Assembly: GCA_902514625.1 (NCBI GenBank)
Contig: CABXRK010000005.1
Span: 1 to 55,479, forward strand
Reading direction: 5' to 3'
Source of the DNA: an uncultured Bacteroidota bacterium
GTDB lineage: Bacteria > Bacteroidota > Bacteroidia > Flavobacteriales > Flavobacteriaceae
DNA length: 55,479 nt
A model generated the notes under the pieces. It made no database searches. It was not told the origin of the DNA and was given only the letters and a program-made list of their open reading frames with translations. Within the stretch, counting starts at the first letter, position 1, and every line of letters starts with the position of its first letter. Positions 8,440 to 17,961 of this stretch are shown here, piece by piece. The translations under genes were made by a program, and so were the position numbers.

Positions 8440-11343
8440 ATGAGGTATATATATATATTGTTTTTTATTCCAATTTTCTCATTTTCTCAGTCAATTGACC
8501 CATTATTAGTCAAAAATCATTCTGATCAAAAAAAATGGGTTGATAGTGTTTATTCCAAACTATCATTGGAAGAAAAAATAGGACAATTATTTGTGGTTTG
8601 GGCTTCTCCTAGTAGAGGTGAAAAACATTTTAAAGAAATTAAAAGACAAATAAAAAATCATAAAATTGGAGGAATAATATTTTCTTTGGGAGGTCCTAAG
8701 TCTCATGTTAAGTGGTTAAATTCATTTCAAACTTTATCTAAAATACCTTTAATGATTTCTATGGATGCAGAATGGGGAGTTGCTATGCGTTTAGATTCAA
8801 TTATGCCTTTTCCATGGAATATGACTTTAGGTGCAATTCAAGATAATAAGTTAATTGAAGAAATTGGATATAGGATTGGTGAACAAGCAAAAAGATTAGG
8901 TATACATATTAATTATTCTCCTGTGGTGGACATTAATACAAATCCAGAAAATCCTATAATAGGGAATCGTTCTTTTGGGGAAAATAGAATAAATGTTTCT
9001 AGAAAAGGAATTGCTATGATTAATGGTCTAAGTCGTTCTGGAATTTTATCATCAGCTAAACATTTTCCAGGTCATGGAGATACTTCTCAGGATTCTCATA
9101 AGGTTTTACCTAAAATCACTTTTTCAAGAAAAAGAATAGATTCAATTGAGCTTTACCCATTTAAGAAATTAATTAAAAAAGGCCTTTCGTCGATTATGAT
9201 TGCTCATTTAAATATTCCATCATTAGACAAAAATGTGCCCTCCTCAATGTCTAAAAAAATTGTTGCTAAAATATTAAAAGAAGACCTTGATTTTAAAGGT
9301 TTAATTTTTACTGACGCTCTAGATATGAAAGGGGCTACAGATTTTTCTGAGTCAGGAAATATTGATCTTTTAGCATTGCTTGCTGGAAATGATGTTTTGT
9401 TAATGTCAAATGATATTTCTAAAGGGATTAGAGCTATAAAAAAAGCTTATAATTTGAAAATTTTGACAGAAGAAAGATTATCCTATTCAGTAAAGAAAAT
9501 TTTAAAAGCCAAATATAAAGTTGGATTAAATGATTTTAATTTGATAAGTGAAGATAATCTTTTAGAAGATTTAAACCTTGATAGTGATAAAAAGCTTTAT
9601 TCTAAAGCAATTTCAAATGCAATTACAGTTTTAAAGAATGATGATGACATTATTCCAATATCAAATAAAAAGAAATATGGACTCTTAATTTTAGGAGATA
9701 CATCTTCAATTGAACTTTATGATTATCTATCTAAGAACAATAATGTATCATTAATAGACTCTGAGAAATCAATTGATAAAATTAATGAGGAAATAAATGA
9801 GTATGAAGCAACAATAATTAGTTTTCACAGGTCAAATAATAACCCTTTTAAATCAGACAAATTATCAAATAATCAAGTTAATATTATTAATGGGTTAGCA
9901 AAAAATCATCGAGTAATTTTAAACGTTTTTGACAATCCTTATTCCTTGGAGAATTCAATTGATTTAAAATTGTTAAAAGGACTAGTGATTAGTTATCAGA
10001 ATACTCAAATTACCCAATTAGAGTCCGCTTCAATATTACTTGGTGAGAAAGGGGCTATTGGAAAATTACCTGTTTCTGTTGGAGAATCATTTCAAACAGG
10101 AGACGGTCTTAAAACCTTTTCTAAAAATACTTTACGGTACTCAAGTCCTTATTCTGTAGGTATGTCTAATAATAAACTTGACGAAATTGATCAATTAATT
10201 GAAGTGGCTATTGATTCAATGATGATTCCTGGTGCTCAAGTTTTAATTTCAAGAAAAGGTAAAATTTTTTATCATAAAGCTTTTGGTTTTCATACCTATA
10301 AAAAAAGGATTCCAGTTAAAACCAATGATCTTTATGATTTAGCTTCTTTAACAAAAATACTCGCTACACTTCCTTTAATAATTCAAGAGGTAGATAGAGG
10401 GGAGTTTTCACTAGAGGATAAATTAGGAGACCTATTTCCTCAATGGAAATATACTAATAAGAGAGATATCGTTGTTAAAGATATTTTAACCCATTACGCT
10501 AAGCTAATACCTTGGATTCCTTTTTATCTTGAAACCAAGAGAAAAGGATCTGGTAAATTGAAAAGAAAAATTTATAAAAAAAGAAGTAGTAATAAATACG
10601 CAAATAAAGTTGCTGAAAAGATATTTATTAAAAACAACTATAAGGATAGAATTATTAAGGAGATTTTTGAAAGTAAATTAAGAGATACATTGGAGATGAA
10701 ATATTCTGATTTTCCCTTTATAATTTTACAAAGTTATTTGGAAGAGAAATACAATAAATCATTAAGTTCTCTAGTTGATGAAAGAATTTATAGACCATTA
10801 AATTTAAAAAAAACCTTTTTTAACCCTTTGACAAAAAAAGAAGTTAATTTAAATCAAATCGTTCCTTCTGAAAAAGATGAATATTTTAGAAATCAAGAGC
10901 TTAAAGGTTATGTTCATGACATGGCCGCAGCTATGCTGGGTGGAGTTGCTGGTCATGCGGGATTATTTTCTAACGCTAAAGATATTGCTGTCATAATGCA
11001 AATGTATTTGAATAAAGGTTTTTATAATGGTCATCGATTTTTTAGCTCTAAAACATTCGATGAATTTAATAATTGTCTCTATTGTGATTTTAAAAATAGA
11101 AGAGGTGTTGGTTTTGATAAACCACAAATAGAGGGGGATGGAATAACTTGTGGCTGTGTTCCTAAATCTAGCTTTGGGCATTCAGGATTTACTGGAACTT
11201 ATACTTGGTCTGACCCTGAAAATGAAATTGTTTATGTTTTTTTATCAAATAGAACTTTTCCAACCATGGAAAATTCATTGTTAATTGATCATTCTATTCG
11301 AACAAGAATTCAAAAGACTATATATGATGCAATTATTAAATAA
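8440..11343 (+). CDS. NagZ-like GH3 beta-N-acetylglucosaminidase fused to a serine beta-lactamase-type hydrolase
   Basis: A 967-residue exported two-enzyme protein. After a signal peptide (about 1-16) comes a GH3 domain (about 25-360) with the NagZ hallmark KHFPGHGDTSQDSH (Asp218-His220 acid/base dyad) and the nucleophile Asp292 in IFTDALDMKG. A GH3 C-terminal-like Rossmann region follows (about 385-565). The second enzyme (about 575-967) is a class-C beta-lactamase/CubicO-type serine hydrolase: SLTK (Ser636, Lys639), Y755-S-D and H914-S-G. The usual 'LTHTSGL' motif reads LTHYAKL. The pairing suggests periplasmic peptidoglycan or muropeptide trimming: removal of GlcNAc plus an amidase or D-peptidase step. 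This follows from the fusion and is untested. The fused form is a known Bacteroidota arrangement. Confidence 0.87.
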   Translation: MRYIYILFFIPIFSFSQSIDPLLVKNHSDQKKWVDSVYSKLSLEEKIGQLFVVWASPSRGEKHFKEIKRQIKNHKIGGIIFSLGGPKSHVKWLNSFQTLSKIPLMISMDAEWGVAMRLDSIMPFPWNMTLGAIQDNKLIEEIGYRIGEQAKRLGIHINYSPVVDINTNPENPIIGNRSFGENRINVSRKGIAMINGLSRSGILSSAKHFPGHGDTSQDSHKVLPKITFSRKRIDSIELYPFKKLIKKGLSSIMIAHLNIPSLDKNVPSSMSKKIVAKILKEDLDFKGLIFTDALDMKGATDFSESGNIDLLALLAGNDVLLMSNDISKGIRAIKKAYNLKILTEERLSYSVKKILKAKYKVGLNDFNLISEDNLLEDLNLDSDKKLYSKAISNAITVLKNDDDIIPISNKKKYGLLILGDTSSIELYDYLSKNNNVSLIDSEKSIDKINEEINEYEATIISFHRSNNNPFKSDKLSNNQVNIINGLAKNHRVILNVFDNPYSLENSIDLKLLKGLVISYQNTQITQLESASILLGEKGAIGKLPVSVGESFQTGDGLKTFSKNTLRYSSPYSVGMSNNKLDEIDQLIEVAIDSMMIPGAQVLISRKGKIFYHKAFGFHTYKKRIPVKTNDLYDLASLTKILATLPLIIQEVDRGEFSLEDKLGDLFPQWKYTNKRDIVVKDILTHYAKLIPWIPFYLETKRKGSGKLKRKIYKKRSSNKYANKVAEKIFIKNNYKDRIIKEIFESKLRDTLEMKYSDFPFIILQSYLEEKYNKSLSSLVDERIYRPLNLKKTFFNPLTKKEVNLNQIVPSEKDEYFRNQELKGYVHDMAAAMLGGVAGHAGLFSNAKDIAVIMQMYLNKGFYNGHRFFSSKTFDEFNNCLYCDFKNRRGVGFDKPQIEGDGITCGCVPKSSFGHSGFTGTYTWSDPENEIVYVFLSNRTFPTMENSLLIDHSIRTRIQKTIYDAIIK

Positions 11344-11355
11344 TTATTTTTAATT

Positions 11356-12477
11356 ATGAGAATTGGAGTTGTATGTTATCCAACATTTGGAGGAAGTGGA
11401 GTTGTTGCTACTGAATTAGGGCATGCTATGGCAAAAAAAGGAGTAGAAGTCCATTTTTTTGCTTACAAACAACCTGTTAGATTAGATACAAATTCTAAAA
11501 ATATTTTTTTTCATGAGGTTACAGTCCCTGAATATCCATTATTTAAATTTCAACCTTATGAGCTAGCTTTATCTAGTAAAATAGTTGATACTGTAATAAA
11601 ACATAACATTAATTTGTTACATGTTCATTATGCGATTCCACATGCTTATGCTGCTTTTATGGCCAAGAAAGTGCTTTCGGATCAGGGAATTAATATTCCT
11701 TTTGTAACAACACTTCATGGAACAGACATTACTTTAGTAGGAAGTCACCCTTTTTATAAAAGTGCTGTAAGTTTTAGTATTAATAATTCTGATCTTGTAA
11801 CAGCTGTTTCAGATAATTTAAAAAAGCAAACAATTGATTTATTTAAAGTTAAAAAGGAGATTGAAGTGATTCCTAATTTTATTGATTTTTCAATTCACCA
11901 ATCTCATAATGAAAATTGTAATAGAGAAAACATAGCTAAGAAAAATGAAAAAATAATTTCTCATGTAAGTAATTTTCGTGCTGTTAAAAGGGTTTTAGAT
12001 GTAATTAAGGTTTTTGAAAAAATCAATAAAAAACTAGAATCTAAACTTATTTTAGTTGGTGAAGGGCCAGAAAAAGAAATTGCTCAAAGGTATTGTATTA
12101 CTGTTGGTATAGAAAATAATGTTAGTTTTTTAGGAGAATCAAAACAGGTTTATGAAGTTTTATGTTATTCTGATTTGTTTTTATTAACCTCTCAAGCTGA
12201 GAGTTTTGGCTTGGCTGCTTTAGAAGCTATGATGATGAGTGTGCCTGTAATATCTACCAATATTGGCGGGTTGCCTGAAATTAATATTGAAGGTGTTTCT
12301 GGCTATTTATTTGATGTTGGAGATATTAAAGGGATGGCAAAAAAAAGTATTGAGATTTTAAGTGATCAGACAACATTACAAAAACTAAAAAAATCTTCTA
12401 GAGAAAATGCTAAAAGGTATGATATAGAGAAAGTTTTAGAATTGTATATCGATGTTTACGACCGAACACTAAAATAA
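11356..12477 (+). CDS. bshA: N-acetyl-alpha-D-glucosaminyl L-malate synthase BshA (bacillithiol synthesis)
   Basis: GT4 glycosyltransferase that joins UDP-GlcNAc to L-malate, the first step of bacillithiol synthesis. The 373-residue sequence starts with MRIGVVCYPTFGGSGVVATELG, the BshA glycine-rich N-terminal loop. It continues with HVHYAIPHAYAA and TLHGTDITLVG, and in the C-terminal lobe GEGPEKE, then ESFGLAALEAMMMSVPVIS with the two Glu (E-x7-E) typical of GT4 retaining enzymes. Full length with no signal peptide, so cytosolic. It is the last gene of the rightward block; its stop is adjacent to the stop of the convergent penicillin-acylase gene with no base between them. bshB and bshC are not in this window. 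Confidence 0.9.
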   Translation: MRIGVVCYPTFGGSGVVATELGHAMAKKGVEVHFFAYKQPVRLDTNSKNIFFHEVTVPEYPLFKFQPYELALSSKIVDTVIKHNINLLHVHYAIPHAYAAFMAKKVLSDQGINIPFVTTLHGTDITLVGSHPFYKSAVSFSINNSDLVTAVSDNLKKQTIDLFKVKKEIEVIPNFIDFSIHQSHNENCNRENIAKKNEKIISHVSNFRAVKRVLDVIKVFEKINKKLESKLILVGEGPEKEIAQRYCITVGIENNVSFLGESKQVYEVLCYSDLFLLTSQAESFGLAALEAMMMSVPVISTNIGGLPEINIEGVSGYLFDVGDIKGMAKKSIEILSDQTTLQKLKKSSRENAKRYDIEKVLELYIDVYDRTLK

Positions 12478-14541
12478 TTAATTTGGATTATATTTTCGTA
12501 TTGCAGATTTGTATACTTTATTTTTGTCAAGAGTCATAGGTTTGGTTTGGAATTTCGAATACATTTCCATTTGATCACTATAATGTTTGGAGTCCTTTTC
12601 ATCAGAGCTACCATAAGAAATTATAGATTCAATTAATGGACCATTATCAGTAAATCTTACCAATTGAATATAGGATTCTCCACTAACAACTTTAACTCTT
12701 CCGTTTTTATAAGGTACAGATTGCATTGATGTTATAACGTCAGGAATACCGAAAATCGGAATTTCTTTATTACCTCTTACAAGTTTTTGATAATCACCTA
12801 AAACTATTTCTATTGATCCAAAATGTTCTTTCATATATTTTTTTGTATCCCTTAAAGCTTGAATTAAAATTTGCTTACTAAAAACTTTAGGTTCTTTTAA
12901 TTTTATATAATATGGTTTAAGTCTATGATAAAAAATTAAAAATGCACCTGCCCCTAGAGAATTTATTTCAGCTTTTTTATCCCAATTTTGAATCCTTTTA
13001 ATAAGGATTTGAATATCGGGATAAAGTTCAGCTTTAATATCAAATAAAGAATTTATATCCATCCATGAATAATTTAGTTTTTCAGGTAGTTGATTGTCAT
13101 ATTTTAATTTTTTAAAATCCTGATAAGATATTTTTTCTTTTGAATCAATTAAATATTTAATTCTTTTAGAACGATTATTATCATAAAGTTCAAACCCCAT
13201 TTCAGAATCAAAATCATCGGCCTTTGGATTTTCAGAATTTCCTGTGGATTTAAATGGGCTATGATTTGCATTATAAATATATCCTGAATTTGGCTGAAGG
13301 ACTTGAGGTAGATCTTGTATTTGATATGTTTTATCCCATAAAGTTTTTTTTGTATTTCCTGGTACGACACTTTTCCAATTATATCCCTTCTTTCTAATTG
13401 GAATAAGACCATTAGAGATATAAAAAATTGTATCATTAATATCAGCATATCCAATATTATAACCTGGGAGGGCTTTCATTTTTAATATGTTATAAAACTC
13501 TGTAAAGGAATTCGCTTTATTCATTTTCCACCATTGTTCTAATGCCCTTATTTCACTTAATACAGGAGTTCTTATTGAGTAATATCCATTGTTATTTTTT
13601 ATAGTAGGCCCATAAATGCTTTTATAATATTTCTTTTTGATTTTTATAGGAATTCCTAGGATCTTTATATAAAGATCAGCCTTGTGTCTTTCTAAGTCTA
13701 AATAATCGCTATCAACTTTATATTTGTTTTTAATGGTCGGATGCATTTCAAGTTTATAAACATCTGTTTTATCAGGGAGATTAACAGTATGGGCCCATGA
13801 CAAATTTTCATTAGTTCCAGTTAGTACAACTGGACTACCAGCAAATAATGCTCCTATTATATTTGTTCCTTCTTCACTACAAAGATGAGCTTCATACCAA
13901 GAAACTGGACCATCAAGTGGTTGATGAGTATTTATAGCGAAATAGGTATCTCCATCAATTGTCTTGTTTTTATTAAAAGCAAACGTGTTAGATCCTCTAG
14001 AATTTTGGTTTATGAGTGATGAATTAAATGAAGGTCCTAGTTTATTTTCAAGTATTTTAATTAACCAATAATCTCCTCTTGAAGAAATAAATAATTGAAG
14101 CTGAGAATAATAACTCATTTTTTTTGGAGTGATAGGAAATAATTCTTTTAATAAAACTTTATTTGGATATTTTTTTGCATAGTTATTTAATCCTTCAGCA
14201 TAAGCCTTTAATATTTTCTTAAAATTTTCAGAAATCTTATTGTCATAATTTTCATTAATTATTTTTTTAGCTTGAATTAATTGCGTTACAAAGTCAGCGG
14301 GAATACCTTTTTTTCCTATATATTTACTAAGAAGTGCATTTCCCGCAAGAAAACCTTTCTGAATAGTTGAAAAATCATCTTCGGCATGCGCCCAAGCTAA
14401 GCCATAAGCAACCTCCGCATCTGTTTTAGCATATATATGAGGAACCCCATATTTATCTCTAATTATATCTATTTCCTTTGGATTTATTTGTGAGGATAAA
14501 ACGAAGGGAAATAACAAAAAGAATATTTTAACCTTTCCCAT
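12478..14541 (-). CDS. Penicillin-acylase-family Ntn hydrolase, exported
   Basis: Members of this family cleave amide bonds in acyl compounds such as penicillins, acyl-homoserine lactones and acyl-peptides after self-cleavage into alpha and beta chains. The 687-residue precursor has a signal peptide (MGKVKIFFLLFPFVLSSQ), the alpha-chain marker DKYGVPHIYAKTDAEVAYGLAWAHAEDDF, and the autocatalytic site SRG|SNTFAF with Ser184 as the new N-terminal nucleophile. Downstream beta-chain markers include the VVLTGTNENLSWAHT segment with the oxyanion-hole Asn and the NANHSPF region. The natural substrate cannot be read from sequence; beta-lactam, lipopeptide or quorum-signal amides are all possible. It is convergent with bshA and divergent from the first SusC gene. 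Confidence 0.85.
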   Translation of the reverse strand: MGKVKIFFLLFPFVLSSQINPKEIDIIRDKYGVPHIYAKTDAEVAYGLAWAHAEDDFSTIQKGFLAGNALLSKYIGKKGIPADFVTQLIQAKKIINENYDNKISENFKKILKAYAEGLNNYAKKYPNKVLLKELFPITPKKMSYYSQLQLFISSRGDYWLIKILENKLGPSFNSSLINQNSRGSNTFAFNKNKTIDGDTYFAINTHQPLDGPVSWYEAHLCSEEGTNIIGALFAGSPVVLTGTNENLSWAHTVNLPDKTDVYKLEMHPTIKNKYKVDSDYLDLERHKADLYIKILGIPIKIKKKYYKSIYGPTIKNNNGYYSIRTPVLSEIRALEQWWKMNKANSFTEFYNILKMKALPGYNIGYADINDTIFYISNGLIPIRKKGYNWKSVVPGNTKKTLWDKTYQIQDLPQVLQPNSGYIYNANHSPFKSTGNSENPKADDFDSEMGFELYDNNRSKRIKYLIDSKEKISYQDFKKLKYDNQLPEKLNYSWMDINSLFDIKAELYPDIQILIKRIQNWDKKAEINSLGAGAFLIFYHRLKPYYIKLKEPKVFSKQILIQALRDTKKYMKEHFGSIEIVLGDYQKLVRGNKEIPIFGIPDVITSMQSVPYKNGRVKVVSGESYIQLVRFTDNGPLIESIISYGSSDEKDSKHYSDQMEMYSKFQTKPMTLDKNKVYKSAIRKYNPN

Positions 14542-14580
14542 AATTTTTTTAATATTCTTGTATCTTTTTTAAAATTAAAT

Positions 14581-14588
14581 CAAAGATA
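14581..14588 (-). promoter_or_regulatory. Candidate -7 box (TATCTTTG) for the penicillin-acylase gene
   Basis: On the minus strand this reads TATCTTTG, an exact match to the Bacteroidota TAnnTTTG -7 consensus. Transcription would start near 14574, leaving about 33 bases of leader before ATG at 14541. No TTG was found at the expected -33 distance, so the support is one element only. Confidence 0.4.
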
Positions 14589-14672
14589 TAAATCTTAGAT
14601 AAGATTTGATGTTATGTTGACTCAAGACAAATATAATAAACAGAATTAAATTTCTTAATAAAATGTTAAAGG

Positions 14673-14701
14673 TTTGTTTATTTTTATATATATTAGCTTT
14701 T
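14673..14701 (+). promoter_or_regulatory. Candidate Bacteroidota-type promoter of the first susC gene
   Basis: TTTG (14673-14676) is separated by 17 bases from TAGCTTTT (14694-14701), which fits TTTG-N17-23-TAnnTTTG with one mismatch in the last base. A start site near 14708 would give a leader of about 20 bases to ATG 14728, and would exclude the in-frame TTG at 14674 as translation start. Confidence 0.55.
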
Positions 14702-14727
14702 TAACAAATATCAAATATCTAAAATCT

Positions 14728-17700
14728 ATGCGAAAACTTATGTATAAGGTGACATTTTTGTCACTGATGATTTTCAGTTTTTTGGGCTATGCTCAAAATA
14801 CTGTTACGGGTACTGTCCTTGATAGTGACGGCAATCCGATTCCAGGAGTTACTGTATTTATTTCAGGTACTTCGCAGGGTACAACTACAGATTTTGATGG
14901 TAATTATTCTATTTCTGCTAATTCTGATCAAACCTTAGTCTTTTCAAGTCTTGGTTTTGCTTCTCAGAATTTTGCTGTTGGAGAGAATACTTCCATTGAT
15001 GTTTCTTTAGTTGAAGCTGCGGAAGCCCTTGACGAGATAATCGTTACTGGGTATGGTACTGAAACAAAAAGAGAAACTACTGGTGCTATTTCTACTGTAA
15101 AAGCTAAAGATCTTCAAATAATTCCTTCTGGAAATGTTGAACAACAATTTCAAGGTCGAATTGCTGGTGTAACTGTTATAACAAATGGTGCTCCAGGTTC
15201 TACTAGTCAAATTCGTGTTCGAGGTTTCGGCTCATTTGGAGGAAATGGACCCCTTTATATTGTTGATGGTGTTCCTGTTGATAATATTGATTTTTTAGCT
15301 CCTGCAGATATTGAATCTACAACTGTACTGAAAGATGCTGCGGCTGCTTCTATTTATGGAGCTCGTGCTGCTGGAGGTGTAATTGTATTTGCAACAAAAA
15401 AAGGAGAACGTTCCGCTAAACCAACAGAGGTTACTGTTGATTTTACAACAGGATTTACTGATCCTAATGTTGGTGGAGCACCAAAAATGCTTTCTCCTCA
15501 GCAATTAGCTGATTATACTCATATTGCTGCAGTTAACAATGCTGCTGCAAATGGTACACCTGTTGCGTATACGCATCCTCAATATGGAACTGCTTCTAAT
15601 GCAACATTACCTGATTACCTTTATGCTAGTGGTGTAGGTAGTGGTTTATCTTCTGGTCAAGTTAATGTAGCCGCTGTTCAAGCACTATATGATGCTGATC
15701 CGGTAAACACTTTCCTTATTAAATCAAATAAGGCGGGTACTAATTGGTATGATGCTGTAACTTCAACTGCACCTCTTCAAAGAATAGGTATTGGTTTCCA
15801 AGGAGGTAGTGAAAAAGGAAGATTTTATGTAGGTGTGAACTCATTATTTAACGACGGTATCTTAATCAATAATATGTTAAGACGTCATAGTTTAAGAGTT
15901 AATACTGAGTATGATATAACTCCATTTCTTTCTTTTGGACAAAATACTCAGGTAACCTATAGACAAAATAAATCAAGTGGAGCTGGAGGAAGTATTGAGT
16001 CTGCAGATGATGAATCTCAACTTTTGGCTGCTTATAGAATGGCAACTATAATTCCGGTCTATGATGAATTTGGTAGTTATGCAAGTACTAAAGCTCAAGG
16101 ATTCAACAATGGTCGTAACCCAGTTCGTATTTTAACTGAGAACGGTAAGAATGATAATTCTTGGAGTTTATATGCATTTGGTAATATGTACTTAGACTTT
16201 CACCCAATTGAAAATTTAAACATTAGAACTAGTATTGGTGGAAACGTTGGAAACTATTACTATGTTGATTATGGTTACCGTTATTTAGGTGATTCAGAGC
16301 CTCAGAATAGTGATAATTTTGGAGAAGGTTCTGGAAAATCTATTGGATGGACATTCACTAACACAGCTACATACAAAAGAACTTTTGGTTCTCATACCGC
16401 TAAGATTCTTGTAGGTTTGGAGGCTTCTAATACAGGCTTTGGACGTAATTTAAGTGCTAGTGGTATTAATCCTTTCTCAACAGATGTAGCTTATGTAAAT
16501 ATGAGTACTGTTTCTAATCCAGTTGTAAATAGTAATAATTTTGCTGGAGTTCAGTTCTACTCTAATTTTGCAAAACTTGATTATAATTTTAAAGACAAGT
16601 ATTATGTAAGTGGTACTATTCGTCGTGATGGTAACTCTCGTTTTGGTAAAAATAGTAGATATGGTACTTTCCCAGCAGCTTCTGTTGCATGGAGAGCTAC
16701 TGATGAAGCATTTATGCAAGGAATTTCTTGGTTAGATGAACTTAAAATCCGTGGAGGATGGGGAGAAATGGGTAACTCAAATAATGTTAATGCTGCAAAC
16801 CAATTTAGTTTATTCGGACAAAGTAAGGGTAGAACTTATTATCCTATAGGTGGCCAAAACAATGGAGCTGACGCAGGTTATGCTGCAACTCGTATTGGTA
16901 ATCCAGACGGAAAATGGGAAACGAACACAACTACAAATGTAGGTTTTGACGCTACTCTTTTCAATGGTAAATTGGATGTTATTGTAGATGTTTGGTCTAA
17001 AGAGACTAAAGATCTTCTTTATAATCTTGCGCTTCCTGCGATTACAGGAAACGGAGCTGCTGCTCCATCTGTAAACCTTGCTTCAATGTCAAACTCTGGT
17101 ATTGATATGCAATTTATTCATCGTGGAAGTCTTCGTTCTGGAGAAATTGGTTATGAAGTAATTGTTAACGCTTCAACTCTTAAAAATGAAATTACAGCTC
17201 TTGCACCTGGAATTACATATTTTGGTGGAAACAGCTATAGAGGAATTGCTCCAATTAGAAATGCAATTGGACAATCACTATCTGCTTTTTATATGTATAA
17301 AACAGATGGCTATTTTGATAATCAAGCTGAAGTAGATGCACATCCAGCTCAGTCTGGTAAAGGAGTTGGTAGATTTAAGTATGTTGATACTGACGGTAAG
17401 CCAGGAATTACTCCTGATGACAGAGTGTTTGTTGGAAGTCCAGTCCCTGATTTTACTGGAGGTATAAACATAAATCTAAGCTATAAGAAATGGTCATTTA
17501 GTACTTACATGTATACTTCTCTTGGTAATGAAGTCTTTAACCAAGCTAAATGGTATACAGGTATGTTCCCTTCTTTTGAAGGAGCTGGAAAAAGTGTTTT
17601 AGCTCTTGAATCTTGGACACCACAAACATTAGATAATTCTGGTGGTCCAATTTGGGAAAGTGCTTCTAATTTAAGTACTAATGGAGCTGCTAATGACTGG

Positions 17701-17949
17701 TATTTAGAGGATGGCTCATACTTAAGAATTCAAAACATTTCAATTAATTATGACTTTGATCGTTCCTTAGTTGAAAAAATTGGATTTAAAGACCTTAGAA
17801 TTGGATTATCTGCTAATAATATAGCAACCTTCACTAAATATAGTGGACAAGATCCTTCTATTGGTGGTGCTGATACAAACTTTGGTGTAGATACAGGGAA
17901 TTATCCTGTTACTCCAAGTGTTATGTTGAATATTAACATAAGAAAATAA
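14728..17949 (+). CDS. SusC/RagA-family TonB-linked outer-membrane transporter (pair 1)
   Basis: TonB-dependent importer that carries an oligosaccharide or peptide across the outer membrane with its SusD lid. I start it at ATG 14728 (MRKLMYKVTFLSLMIFSFLGYAQ, a clean signal peptide), giving 1,073 aa; an in-frame TTG at 14674 adds an unconvincing 18 residues over a likely promoter. After the signal peptide is a carboxypeptidase-regulatory-like beta-sandwich (TGTVLDSDGNPIPGVTVFI to about residue 100), a TonB-box-like DEIIVTGYGTETK, the plug (RIAGVTVIT...IRVRGFG...DPLYIVDG-type motifs, VLKDAAAASIYGARAAGGV) and the 22-strand barrel. It ends in a short NINIRK strand. SusD follows after 12 bases. 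The substrate cannot be assigned: no glycoside hydrolase accompanies this pair. Confidence 0.9.
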   Translation: MRKLMYKVTFLSLMIFSFLGYAQNTVTGTVLDSDGNPIPGVTVFISGTSQGTTTDFDGNYSISANSDQTLVFSSLGFASQNFAVGENTSIDVSLVEAAEALDEIIVTGYGTETKRETTGAISTVKAKDLQIIPSGNVEQQFQGRIAGVTVITNGAPGSTSQIRVRGFGSFGGNGPLYIVDGVPVDNIDFLAPADIESTTVLKDAAAASIYGARAAGGVIVFATKKGERSAKPTEVTVDFTTGFTDPNVGGAPKMLSPQQLADYTHIAAVNNAAANGTPVAYTHPQYGTASNATLPDYLYASGVGSGLSSGQVNVAAVQALYDADPVNTFLIKSNKAGTNWYDAVTSTAPLQRIGIGFQGGSEKGRFYVGVNSLFNDGILINNMLRRHSLRVNTEYDITPFLSFGQNTQVTYRQNKSSGAGGSIESADDESQLLAAYRMATIIPVYDEFGSYASTKAQGFNNGRNPVRILTENGKNDNSWSLYAFGNMYLDFHPIENLNIRTSIGGNVGNYYYVDYGYRYLGDSEPQNSDNFGEGSGKSIGWTFTNTATYKRTFGSHTAKILVGLEASNTGFGRNLSASGINPFSTDVAYVNMSTVSNPVVNSNNFAGVQFYSNFAKLDYNFKDKYYVSGTIRRDGNSRFGKNSRYGTFPAASVAWRATDEAFMQGISWLDELKIRGGWGEMGNSNNVNAANQFSLFGQSKGRTYYPIGGQNNGADAGYAATRIGNPDGKWETNTTTNVGFDATLFNGKLDVIVDVWSKETKDLLYNLALPAITGNGAAAPSVNLASMSNSGIDMQFIHRGSLRSGEIGYEVIVNASTLKNEITALAPGITYFGGNSYRGIAPIRNAIGQSLSAFYMYKTDGYFDNQAEVDAHPAQSGKGVGRFKYVDTDGKPGITPDDRVFVGSPVPDFTGGININLSYKKWSFSTYMYTSLGNEVFNQAKWYTGMFPSFEGAGKSVLALESWTPQTLDNSGGPIWESASNLSTNGAANDWYLEDGSYLRIQNISINYDFDRSLVEKIGFKDLRIGLSANNIATFTKYSGQDPSIGGADTNFGVDTGNYPVTPSVMLNINIRK

Positions 17950-17961
17950 TTAAATATTAAA

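Noticed and set aside
14674-14727. TTG start at 14674 for the first susC gene
   Set aside because: It overlaps the candidate -33 element and puts 18 unneeded residues before a normal signal peptide at ATG 14728.
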